Shown here in pieces: positions 1-7,421 of a stretch of DNA of 64,000 nt (within the stretch, counting starts at the first letter, position 1; each line of letters starts with the position of its first letter). This stretch comes from REEB95 sp050729835. GTDB lineage: Bacteria; Pseudomonadota; Alphaproteobacteria; ATCC43930; CGMCC-115725. The position numbers were made by a program, and so were the translations under genes. Under the pieces are notes generated by a model. That model did no database searches. It was not told the DNA's origin and saw nothing but the letters and a program-made list of their open reading frames with translations. Location of the stretch: contig JBOHLS010000004.1 of the NCBI GenBank assembly GCA_050729835.1, positions 62,001-126,000 of the forward strand, written 5' to 3'.

Positions 1-2
1 TG

Positions 3-50
3 TCGCTCGAAGACGCGCGGCAGAAGCTGCTGGCGAACCGGGCCGCCTAA
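3..50 (+). CDS. 3' end of an unidentified gene (partial)
   Basis: The first 50 bases read as an open frame ending in TAA at 48-50, giving SLEDARQKLLANRAA as a plausible helical C-terminus. The rest of the gene lies outside the window, so no function can be given. It would be convergent with the minus-strand cupin gene that ends five bases further on. The codon choice is GC-rich like its surroundings, but 15 codons are too few to prove coding. Confidence 0.3.
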   Translation, partial: SLEDARQKLLANRAA

Positions 51-54
51 AGCT

Positions 55-537
55 TCAGCTGAACGGCCGCCCGTTCTTGCGCAGGAAAATCCGCCGGCCG
101 GCGGCATCGTGCGTGCCGCGAATGTCGTCGTCGGGGTAGGCGACTTCGTCCGGCACGCTGCGGTCGCCGACCTCGAGATAGAGGACATCGCGCGTGGTGC
201 GGTTGACCAGATGGTGCGCATCGCCAGAGCCGGCCTTGAAGCCCGCGCACATGCCAGGCTTGAGCGGCGTTTCGCCGGCATCGGTCACCAGCACCGGCTC
301 GCCTTCGAGGACATAGATGAACTCGTCCTGCGCCGTATGGGCGTGGCGCAGCGCCGAGATCGCGCCCGACGCGAGGCGCGTCAGATTGACGCCGAAATTT
401 CGGAGACCGAAAACGTCGCCGAGCTGGCGCTTCTGCCGGCCGAGCACGCGCGAATGGAACGGCTCGGGATAGCCCGAGATTTTCGGGTTGGGCGCGACCG
501 CCGCGGCGACCACGGCAACCGGCGGTTTCGCGGCCAT
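55..537 (-). CDS. Cupin domain-containing protein
   Basis: A 160-residue single-domain cupin. The conserved beta-barrel is visible as a first motif around LRHAHTAQDEFIYVLEG, with histidines and a glutamate able to bind metal, followed by the turn LKPGMCAGF and a second motif around DAHHLVNRT. Such proteins are small metal-binding barrels that may be sugar isomerases, dioxygenases or binding proteins, and the substrate cannot be told here. The ATG at 537 was chosen because it starts five bases after the parB stop, so the gene is probably the last one of the parAB operon. The longer upstream reading in this frame runs through parB and looks non-coding. Confidence 0.85.
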   Translation of the reverse strand: MAAKPPVAVVAAAVAPNPKISGYPEPFHSRVLGRQKRQLGDVFGLRNFGVNLTRLASGAISALRHAHTAQDEFIYVLEGEPVLVTDAGETPLKPGMCAGFKAGSGDAHHLVNRTTRDVLYLEVGDRSVPDEVAYPDDDIRGTHDAAGRRIFLRKNGRPFS

Positions 538-541
538 CGCC

Positions 542-1426
542 TCAGGACTTGGCGCGCAGCCGGCCGAGCACGTCATCGAGCTGATCGAGCGACGCGTAGC
601 GGATGGTGAGCGCGCCGCGCTGGCCGTCGAACGCGATCTCGACCTTGAGGCCGAGTGCCGCCGACAACTCGCGCTCGAGCGCGACGATGTTCGCATCGCG
701 CTTGCGGCCGCCGCGCGGCTTGCCGGTGACGAACTGCGCCGCTTCCGGCGGCTTGGCGGCACGCTCGGTCTCGCGCACGCTCAAGTCGTCGCGCACGATC
801 GTCTGTGCCAGCGCCAGCGCCTTCTCGGCCTCGAGCCCGACCAGCGCGCGCGCGTGGCCCATGCTGAGCCGGCCGTCGGCGACCATGTCCTTGATTTCCT
901 GCGACAGCATCAGCAGCCGCAGGAGATTGGCGATGTGGCTGCGGCTCTTGCCCAGCGCCGTCGCCAGCGCCTCCTGAGTGTGGCCAAACTCGTCGATCAG
1001 CCGTTTGTAGCCCTGCGCCTCCTCGATGGCGTTGAGATCGCTGCGTTGGATGTTCTCGACCAGCGCGATCTCGAGCGCCTCGCGGTCGCCGATCTCCTTG
1101 ACCAGCACCGGCACGTCGTGCAGTTGCGCGCGCTGCGCCGCGCGCCAGCGGCGCTCCCCGGCGAGAATCTCGAACGCGCCGGCGAATTTCGGATGCGGCC
1201 GCACCAGCAGCGGCTGGAGGATGCCTTGCGCTGCGACGCTTTCGACCAGCGCGCTCATCTCGCCCTCGTCGAAATTGCGCCGCGGCTGGAACCAGCCGGG
1301 ATAGATCTGGTCGATCGGCACGTTGCGCGCGCCCTTGGCCGGCGTTATCGCATCGCGCTCGGGCGCCGTCGCCTCTTCGCCCAAGAGCGCCGAAAGACCG
1401 CGGCCGAGCCCGCGCTTCTCGGTCAC
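542..1426 (-). CDS. parB: Chromosome partitioning protein ParB
   Basis: ParB of 294 residues, the centromere-binding CTPase that loads at parS sites, spreads along DNA and positions the origin together with ParA. The start is a GTG whose bases overlap the parA TGA (GTGA), giving the typical beginning TEKRGLGRGLSALLG. The N-terminal CTP-binding domain holds GERRWRAAQ near residues 88-96. A helix-turn-helix follows (TQEALATALGKSRSHIANLL, near 150-170), and a short dimerisation domain ends the protein. It is co-transcribed with parA, and three sites matching its usual target lie 1.4 to 3.4 kb upstream of its start (2821-4823). Confidence 0.97.
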   Translation of the reverse strand: MTEKRGLGRGLSALLGEEATAPERDAITPAKGARNVPIDQIYPGWFQPRRNFDEGEMSALVESVAAQGILQPLLVRPHPKFAGAFEILAGERRWRAAQRAQLHDVPVLVKEIGDREALEIALVENIQRSDLNAIEEAQGYKRLIDEFGHTQEALATALGKSRSHIANLLRLLMLSQEIKDMVADGRLSMGHARALVGLEAEKALALAQTIVRDDLSVRETERAAKPPEAAQFVTGKPRGGRKRDANIVALERELSAALGLKVEIAFDGQRGALTIRYASLDQLDDVLGRLRAKS

Positions 1427-2268
1427 GACGCCGCCAATCGCTCGGCCAGCGAGCGTTCGCGCTGCAATACCTCGCCGGCGAGATGGACATAGGCCTGCGC
1501 GCCCGGGCAGCGGAAGTCGTAGAGCAGCACCGGCTTGCCGTGCGACGGCGCCTCGGAGATGCGCACGTTGCGCGGGATCACGGTCTCGTAGACCTTGGCG
1601 CCAAAGTGCCCCCGCACGTCGGCCGCGACCAGGTCGGAGAGATTGTTGCGTCGGTCGAACATGGTCAGCACCACGCCCTGGATCTCGAGCGCTGGATTCA
1701 GTTTCCCCTTCACCCGCTCGATGGTCTTGACCAGATGCGACAAGCCTTCGAGCGCATAGAACTCGCATTGCAGCGGCACCAGCACGGCATGCGCCGCAAC
1801 CAGTGCGTTGAGCGTCAGCAATCCCAACGACGGCGGGCAGTCGATCAGCACGTAGCGGAATTGGCCGAGCTTGTGAGCGAGCGCGTCGCGCAGCCGGTAC
1901 TCGCGACGCTCGGCATCGACCAGCTCAAGCTCGGCGCCTGACAGATCGACCGACGCCGGCACGATGGCGAGCCGCGGCACCGCGGTCTGCACCACCGCCG
2001 CGCCGAGCTCGCGCGCGCCCAAAAGTACGTCGTAGCTCGTGACGGTTCTGGCCTGACGGGAAATGCCGAGTCCGGTCGAGGCGTTGCCTTGCGGATCGAA
2101 ATCGATCAGCAGCACGGCTTCGCCGGCGGCGGCGAGCGCCGTGGCGAGATTGATCGCGGTGGTGGTCTTGCCGACGCCGCCTTTCTGGTTGGCGATGGCG
2201 ATGACTCGGGCCAGCGCCGCGGGGCCGGTCGCGGGATGCAGCTCGGCGGCTTGCGCCATCGGTTCCAT
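1423..2268 (-). CDS. parA: Chromosome partitioning ATPase ParA
   Basis: ParA/Soj-type ATPase of about 281 residues that forms ATP-bound dimers on the nucleoid and pulls ParB-parS complexes apart. The deviant Walker A box KGGVGKTT is at residues 29-36, and the Walker B-type DCPPSLGLL sits near the middle. The ATG at 2268 overlaps the rsmG stop by one base; a TTG at 2271 and an ATG nine bases further in are alternatives. The gene lies in the conserved mnmG-rsmG-parA-parB order found near the origin of many bacteria. Confidence 0.97.
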   Translation of the reverse strand: MEPMAQAAELHPATGPAALARVIAIANQKGGVGKTTTAINLATALAAAGEAVLLIDFDPQGNASTGLGISRQARTVTSYDVLLGARELGAAVVQTAVPRLAIVPASVDLSGAELELVDAERREYRLRDALAHKLGQFRYVLIDCPPSLGLLTLNALVAAHAVLVPLQCEFYALEGLSHLVKTIERVKGKLNPALEIQGVVLTMFDRRNNLSDLVAADVRGHFGAKVYETVIPRNVRISEAPSHGKPVLLYDFRCPGAQAYVHLAGEVLQRERSLAERLAAS

Positions 2269-2909
2269 CAAGGCCCCTCGAGACGCAGGATGCGGCCGGT
2301 GGGATCGCTCCGGCTCGGCAAGATCCGCGCCTTCATCTTCTTCAGCGCCGGCGGCAAGATGGTCAATTCCTCCTCGACCCCCTTACCCTTCAGGAATAAA
2401 CATATAGTGTGGGGTCTACGGAATTTGTCCACCATTAGTAGTAGATTATCCACAGGTGCAACAGCGCGCGCAACGATGGCGTCGGCGGCAATCGGCGCCA
2501 AACGCTCGAGTCGTTGCCCGTGGATCGTTACCGGCGCGACGGTGACGCGTTGCGCCTCGCGTAGGAACGCTGCCTTGCGCTGATCGCTTTCGACCAAATG
2601 GACCTCGGGCACGCCGAGGATCGCCAGGATCAGGCCCGGCAATCCGGCGCCGCTCCCGACATCGACCAGGACGCGCGTACCTTCCGGTAGCAACGGCATG
2701 AGCTGGGCCGAATCGAGAATGTGCCGGCGCCAGACATCGCCGATGGTGTTGGCGCCGACCAGATTGATCCGCCGGTTCCAGGTGATGAGTAGCGCGACAT
2801 AGGCCTGTAGCCGTTCGAGGGTTTCACGTGAAACACCGGCGAGCTTGGCGAAGCCGTCCGGGGTCAGCCGAGTCGTAACCGGGCGGTCGTTGACCTGGAG
2901 CGCCATCAT
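2268..2909 (-). CDS. rsmG: 16S rRNA (guanine-N7) methyltransferase RsmG
   Basis: RsmG (GidB) of 213 residues, which methylates N7 of G527 in 16S rRNA using S-adenosylmethionine. The SAM-binding loop VDVGSGAGLPGLILAI lies near residues 85-100. The start overlaps the mnmG stop (ATGA), with a second ATG directly following. Two DNA signals are embedded in the coding sequence: a parS-type palindrome at 2821-2834 and a consensus DnaA box at 2446-2454. The 2395-2455 stretch is unusually AT-rich for a gene in this genome, which suggests selection on the DNA as well as on the protein. Confidence 0.95.
   Translation of the reverse strand: MMALQVNDRPVTTRLTPDGFAKLAGVSRETLERLQAYVALLITWNRRINLVGANTIGDVWRRHILDSAQLMPLLPEGTRVLVDVGSGAGLPGLILAILGVPEVHLVESDQRKAAFLREAQRVTVAPVTIHGQRLERLAPIAADAIVARAVAPVDNLLLMVDKFRRPHTICLFLKGKGVEEELTILPPALKKMKARILPSRSDPTGRILRLEGP
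2446..2454 (+). promoter_or_regulatory. Consensus DnaA box inside rsmG
   Basis: TTATCCACA, a perfect match to the R-type DnaA box, sits in a locally AT-rich part of rsmG. A looser copy, TTGTCCACC, lies 22 bases before it at 2424-2432. A 9-mer can occur by chance, so a role in origin control or DnaA titration is inference only. Confidence 0.4.
2821..2834. promoter_or_regulatory. parS: parS site 1 (inside rsmG)
   Basis: The 14-bp palindrome GTTTCACGTGAAAC matches the core of the ParB-binding parS consensus TGTTTCACGTGAAACA on both arms. It lies in the 5' part of rsmG and is the closest of three such sites to the parAB genes. Perfect arms and clustering with parAB make chance unlikely. Confidence 0.88.
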
Positions 2910-4759
2910 GCCGCCGGCCGCCGGACATGGTGCAGCAACGCCACCAGCGCCGCCGGCGTCACGCCCGAAACCCGGGCTGCGGCACCCAAGGTTTCAGGCC
3001 GGCAGGCACTCAGCTTGCCGCGGATTTCAGCCGACAGCGAACCAATGGCGTCGTAATCTAGATCGCGCGGCAGCTTGAGCGCCTCGTCGCGCCGGAAAGC
3101 GGCAATTTCCTCGCTCTGGCGTTCGAGATAGCCGGCATAACGGCCGTCGATCTCAAGCTGTTCGGCAATCGCCGGCGGGATCGCCGCCAGTTCGGGCCAC
3201 AGCGCCGCCAGCCGAGCCAGGTCGATGTCGGGATAGGCCAGGAGATCGGCGGCCGAACGGCGAATCCCGTCGGCATTGATCGCCAGGCCGTGGCGGCGCA
3301 GTTCGCTGGGTGTCATGACCAAGCGGCGGACCAGGGCGCGTGCCTCAGCCAGCGTCTCGGCCTTGGCGGTAAAAGCCTGCCGGCGCTCGGTGCCGATGCA
3401 GCCAAGCGTCATGCCGAGGGGCGTCAGCCGCTGGTCGGCATTATCGGCGCGCAGGGTCAGGCGATACTCGGCGCGCGAGGTGAACATGCGATAGGGCTCG
3501 CGTGTTCCACGTGAAACCAGATCGTCGATCAGCACCCCGATATAGGCGCTGGCCCGGTCGAGGACGAACTCGCCGCTGCCGCCAGCCAAGAGCGCGGCGT
3601 TGAGTCCGGCAACCAAACCCTGCGCCGCGGCTTCCTCATAACCGGTCGTGCCATTAATTTGGCCAGCCAGGAAAAGCCCGGTAATTCTGCGGGTTTCGAG
3701 CGTTGGCCGGAGCTCGCGCGGGTCAACGAAATCATACTCGATGGCATAGCCCGGCCGGATCATGCGGGCGTGTTCAAGGCCGGGGATGGTTGTGAGTAAT
3801 TTCGCCTGGATTTCGGCCGGCAACGAGGTCGAAATGCCATTGGGATAGACCGTGTCGTCGTCGAGCCCTTCGGGCTCGAGGAAAATCTGGTGTCGCTCGC
3901 GCTCGGCAAAGCGCACCACCTTGTCCTCGATCGACGGGCAATAGCGCGGGCCGACGCTGTCGATCTGGCCGGAATACATCGGAGCGCGGTGCAGATTGGC
4001 GCGGATCAGGGCGTGGCTTGCCGGCGTCGTCGCAGTGATGTGGCAGACGATCTGCGGCGTGACAATGCGTCCGGTCAAAAAGGAAAATGGTGTCGGCGGA
4101 TTGTCGCCCGGCTGGGCTTCGAGCCCGGCCTGGTCGATAGTCCGGCCGTCGAGCCGCGGCGGCGTGCCGGTCTTGAGCCGGCCGAGAGCAAAACCAGCCC
4201 GTGCCAGGCTTTCTGCCAGGCCAATCGACGGCTTTTCGCCGACCCGGCCGGCTTCGGTCTTGGTCTCGCCGATATGGATCAGGCCGCGCAGAAAGGTGCC
4301 GGTGGTGATCACCACTGCCCCGGCAAAAAGCCTCGCGCCGTCGCCGGTTTCGACCCCGGCGCAGCGTCCGCCGCGGCCGAAAATCAGCGCCGCCGCCTCA
4401 CCTTCGCGAATCGCCAGACCAGATTGCGCCGCCAGCAGCTCTTGCGTCGCCTGGCGATAGAGCTTGCGGTCGGCCTGGGCGCGCGGACCGCGCACCGCCG
4501 GACCTTTGCTGCGATTCAGCATGCGGAACTGGATACCGGCCCGGTCGATGGCGCGCGCCATCAGCCCATCGAGAGCGTCGATTTCCCGAACCAGATGCCC
4601 CTTGGCCAAGCCGCCAATCGCCGGGTTGCACGACATTTCGCCAATGGTCACGACCTTATGGGTCAGCAGCAGAGTGCGCGCGCCGAGTCGTGCGGCCGCG
4701 TCGGCAGCCTCGCAGCCGGCGTGGCCGCCGCCGATGACAATCACGTCATACCGGTGCAT
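2906..4759 (-). CDS. mnmG: tRNA uridine-5-carboxymethylaminomethyl modification enzyme MnmG
   Basis: MnmG (GidA), 617 residues, the FAD- and NADH-dependent partner of MnmE that installs the carboxymethylaminomethyl group on U34 of several tRNAs. The N-terminal FAD-binding loop GGGHAGCEAADAAARLG is near residues 10-26, and NPAIGGLAKGHLVREID follows the conserved CNPAIGG signature. Length is normal for the family. A parS-type site lies inside the gene at 3504-3517. It forms an overlapping operon with rsmG, parA and parB, while mnmE lies upstream beyond a 307-bp gap. Confidence 0.97.
   Translation of the reverse strand: MHRYDVIVIGGGHAGCEAADAAARLGARTLLLTHKVVTIGEMSCNPAIGGLAKGHLVREIDALDGLMARAIDRAGIQFRMLNRSKGPAVRGPRAQADRKLYRQATQELLAAQSGLAIREGEAAALIFGRGGRCAGVETGDGARLFAGAVVITTGTFLRGLIHIGETKTEAGRVGEKPSIGLAESLARAGFALGRLKTGTPPRLDGRTIDQAGLEAQPGDNPPTPFSFLTGRIVTPQIVCHITATTPASHALIRANLHRAPMYSGQIDSVGPRYCPSIEDKVVRFAERERHQIFLEPEGLDDDTVYPNGISTSLPAEIQAKLLTTIPGLEHARMIRPGYAIEYDFVDPRELRPTLETRRITGLFLAGQINGTTGYEEAAAQGLVAGLNAALLAGGSGEFVLDRASAYIGVLIDDLVSRGTREPYRMFTSRAEYRLTLRADNADQRLTPLGMTLGCIGTERRQAFTAKAETLAEARALVRRLVMTPSELRRHGLAINADGIRRSAADLLAYPDIDLARLAALWPELAAIPPAIAEQLEIDGRYAGYLERQSEEIAAFRRDEALKLPRDLDYDAIGSLSAEIRGKLSACRPETLGAAARVSGVTPAALVALLHHVRRPAA
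3504..3517. promoter_or_regulatory. parS: parS site 2 (inside mnmG)
   Basis: GTTCCACGTGAAAC differs from a perfect parS palindrome at one base of the left arm, a position that is variable in the usual consensus (TGTTNCACGTGAAACA). It is the middle one of three sites within 2 kb. Confidence 0.8.
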
Positions 4760-4809
4760 CGCGGCAATCTACGGAGCGCGCGGCGGCGAGTAAAGCCGGG
4801 CGCGGCATG

Positions 4810-4823
4810 GTTTCACGTGAAAC
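4810..4823. promoter_or_regulatory. parS: parS site 3 (mnmG-mnmE gap)
   Basis: GTTTCACGTGAAAC again shows the perfect palindromic core, extended on the right by ACACC exactly as at the site in rsmG. It lies 51 bases upstream of the mnmG start and is the only one of the three outside a coding region. Confidence 0.88.
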
Positions 4824-5066
4824 ACCAAACCCGAGTCGGAAATTCCATCCCAGTAATACGAAGTAATAGAGAGGTAAATCACAAAATATTTGTGGTTCAC
4901 CATGGCGTCACAAAATGGTCTGACAATATTAATCGGCAACCACGCAGCTGGCGCGACATCTGGTTGGTCAAAATCGATTCGGCCCCGGAACGTTTCACGA
5001 ACTAATACTATATAGTGTGGTATTAACGCTGAGAAATCATGAAATGTTCGTGTTTTTGACTGGCTT
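4824..5066. other. AT-rich gap between mnmG and mnmE
   Basis: No gene is seen in the 307 bases between mnmG and mnmE. After parS site 3 the sequence turns AT-rich, with runs such as ACAAAATATTTGTGG near 4880 and ACTATATAGTGTGG at 5008-5020. The 11-mer ATATAGTGTGG recurs at 2402-2412 inside rsmG. I find no DnaA-box cluster here, so it is more likely to hold the mnmG promoter than the replication origin, but an accessory origin role cannot be excluded. Confidence 0.4.
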
Positions 5067-6404
5067 TCACTTGCCGATGCAAAACTCACGGAACACGACA
5101 TCGAGCAGATCCTCGACTCCGACCCGGCCAGTGATGCGGCCGAGCGCCTGCACCGCTTGGCGCAGCTCCTCGGCGGCGAGCTCGGGCGCAGCGGCGCGCG
5201 GATAGCGCTCGAGCGCGGCGCATGAAGCCGCGAGCGCCTGGCGATGCCGCGCGCGGGTGATGAGCGGCGCCGATTCGCCACCGAAGCGCCGTGCGATCTC
5301 GGCGCCGAGCCGGGCTTCGAGCGCCGCCAGGCCGGCGCCGGTCGCCACCGAAATCTTCACCGCCGGTCCGGCGCCGAGCGCGTCGGCCCAGGTTGCATCG
5401 TCGCACGGCGCCAGATCCATCTTGTTGGCGACGACGACGGTGCCGCGATCGAGCAGTGCCGCGACGGAATCTTTTTCGCCGGGCCTGGTCGCGTCGACGA
5501 CGACCAACTTCAAGTCGGCCGATGCCGCGCGCGCCCACGCACGGCGCACACCCTCTTCCTCGATCGCGTCGCGCGACGTGCGCAGCCCCGCGGTATCGGC
5601 GAGCGTCACCGGATAGCCGCTAAGGTCGAGCGCGACTTCGACGACGTCGCGCGTCGTGCCGGCGGTCGCGGCGGTGATCGCCACCTCGCGCCGCGTCAGC
5701 GCATTTACCAGACTCGATTTGCCGGCGTTCGGCGGACCGAGCACGGCAATGGCGAGCCCGGCGCGGAGCCGCTCCCCGCGCGCGCCGTCGGCCAAAGAAG
5801 CCTCTATTTCTCCTTTGATTTCAGAGAGTTGTGCCGCCACCTCGGCGGCAATGGCGGCCGGCAGACCTTCGTCGGGAAAATCGATCTCGGCTTCGACGCG
5901 CGCCTGCGCGCGCAACAGTCGCGCGCGCCAGGCTTCGTAGATGCGGCCCGCCTCGCCCGCCATCTGGCGCAGCGCCTGGCGCCGTTGCGCCGCGGTCTCG
6001 GCCGCGACTAGATCGGCGATGCCTTCGGCTTCGGTCAAGTCGAGCTTGCCGTTGAGAAAGGCGCGGCGCGAAAACTCGCCCGGCTCGGCAAGCCGCAGGC
6101 CGGGCAGCGCCGCCAGCGCCTCGAGCAGCGCGGCGGCCACGGCGCGGCCGCCATGCACGTGCAGTTCGGCGACGTTCTCGCCGGTCAGGCTTTTGGGCGC
6201 AGGAAAATAGAGCGCGATGCCGCGATCGATGGTCTCGCCGCTGCGCGGATCGGCAAAGCGCGCGACTAACGCGCGGCGTGGCGTGGGCAGCCGCCCAGCC
6301 AACTCCCGCAAGACAGCGCCGGCTTGTGGCCCGGAAAGCCGCAGCAGCGCGACGCCGGCGCGGCCAGGCGCGGTGGCAAAGGCATAGATGGTGTCGCCGT
6401 CCAT
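5067..6404 (-). CDS. mnmE: tRNA modification GTPase MnmE
   Basis: MnmE (TrmE), 445 residues, works with MnmG in modifying wobble uridines. The N-terminal tetrahydrofolate-binding domain begins DTIYAFATAPGRAGVALLRL, the G domain has the P-loop GPPNAGKSSLVNAL in the middle, DTAGL as switch II and NKMD for guanine specificity, and the C-terminus ends in the invariant FCIGK whose cysteine is catalytic in the family. The ATG at 6404 gives the standard N-terminus. The frame stays open far upstream but that part is antisense to the VOC gene. Confidence 0.97.
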   Translation of the reverse strand: MDGDTIYAFATAPGRAGVALLRLSGPQAGAVLRELAGRLPTPRRALVARFADPRSGETIDRGIALYFPAPKSLTGENVAELHVHGGRAVAAALLEALAALPGLRLAEPGEFSRRAFLNGKLDLTEAEGIADLVAAETAAQRRQALRQMAGEAGRIYEAWRARLLRAQARVEAEIDFPDEGLPAAIAAEVAAQLSEIKGEIEASLADGARGERLRAGLAIAVLGPPNAGKSSLVNALTRREVAITAATAGTTRDVVEVALDLSGYPVTLADTAGLRTSRDAIEEEGVRRAWARAASADLKLVVVDATRPGEKDSVAALLDRGTVVVANKMDLAPCDDATWADALGAGPAVKISVATGAGLAALEARLGAEIARRFGGESAPLITRARHRQALAASCAALERYPRAAAPELAAEELRQAVQALGRITGRVGVEDLLDVVFREFCIGK

Positions 6405-6515
6405 GGCCGGGCGAGTGTGATGCAAAAGCCGAAATGCGGGGATATATAAGTTGCAGGCCCGTCGCGCCGCCGCCGAACGATAATCGCGCGACGGTCCGAG
6501 CGCAGGAGGACGTTC

Positions 6516-7421
6516 ATGTCGGTGCAATCGCTGTTGAGCTATGCCCTGACCGTGCCCGAGCTCAAGGCCGGGCAGAAATTCTATGCGACCTTCGGCCTGG
6601 CGCCGGGCGAGCGCGACGGCGTCCTCGCCTTCCGCTGCGACGGCCGCGATCAGGATCAGGTATTCCTGGTCGAAGGTAAGCGCAAGCGGCTCAACCATCT
6701 GCGTTTCGGCAGCGACGACGCCGGCATCGCCGCGATCCGCGCCCGCATGCGGCAACGCGGCATCAAGGAGATCGACGCGCCGCACAACGCCTTTGGCGGC
6801 GGCTTGTGGCTCGCGGATCCTGACGGCCACCCGGTCAACGTGCGGCCGGAAAATCCCAAGCCATGGCGCCCGGCGCCCGTCTTCACGATCAACGCGCCGG
6901 GCCATTACGACCGCAAAGGCCGCGGCGCGCCCCAGCGCCACCCAGCGCGGCCGCACCGGCTCGGCCACGTGCTGCTGCACACGCCAAATCTGGGAAAGAT
7001 GGCAGATTTCTACATCAGCGCGCTGGGCATGAGGGTGACCGACCGCGTGCCCGGCATCATCGCGTTCCTGCATCTGCCGGGCGGCGGCGATCATCACGTC
7101 GTCGCGCTCCTGGCCGATGCGCGGCCGGGCTTCCACCACGCCAGCTTCGAGGTCGCCTCGCCCGACGAGATTGGCCTCGGCGCGCATCAGGTGTTGAGCG
7201 CCGGCTACAAGAACGGCTGGGGCTTCGGCCGCCACGTGCTCGGCTCCAACTTCTTCCACTACCTGCGCGATCCGTGGAACAGCCTGGCCGAGTATTTCTG
7301 TGACATCGACCAGATCCCGGCCGACGGCTCGTGGCGGGCCGAGGACCATCCGTCCGAGGATTCGCTCTATCTCTGGGGACCGGAGCCAGGCGACTTCGCG
7401 CTCAATTTCGAGGAGGCATGA
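6516..7421 (+). CDS. VOC-family (extradiol dioxygenase-like) protein
   Basis: A 301-residue protein built of two vicinal-oxygen-chelate modules, as in catechol 2,3-dioxygenase-type enzymes. The C-terminal module keeps the likely metal ligands: HVLLHTPNL around residue 150, HHASFEV around 207 and the final glutamate in LAEYFCD. The N-terminal module is degenerate, as is usual. It could cleave a catechol-like ring or act on another small substrate; the neighbours give no clear pathway. Its stop overlaps the start of the next gene (ATGA). Confidence 0.8.
   Translation: MSVQSLLSYALTVPELKAGQKFYATFGLAPGERDGVLAFRCDGRDQDQVFLVEGKRKRLNHLRFGSDDAGIAAIRARMRQRGIKEIDAPHNAFGGGLWLADPDGHPVNVRPENPKPWRPAPVFTINAPGHYDRKGRGAPQRHPARPHRLGHVLLHTPNLGKMADFYISALGMRVTDRVPGIIAFLHLPGGGDHHVVALLADARPGFHHASFEVASPDEIGLGAHQVLSAGYKNGWGFGRHVLGSNFFHYLRDPWNSLAEYFCDIDQIPADGSWRAEDHPSEDSLYLWGPEPGDFALNFEEA

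Noticed and set aside
4760..5066. The mnmG-mnmE gap as the main replication origin
   Set aside because: AT-rich but without DnaA boxes, whereas the hemE-ppsR gap has the synteny expected of alphaproteobacterial origins.
5067..7349. Extended mnmE frame of 760 residues
   Set aside because: The extension is antisense to the VOC gene and has no protein-like features; MnmE starts normally at 6404.
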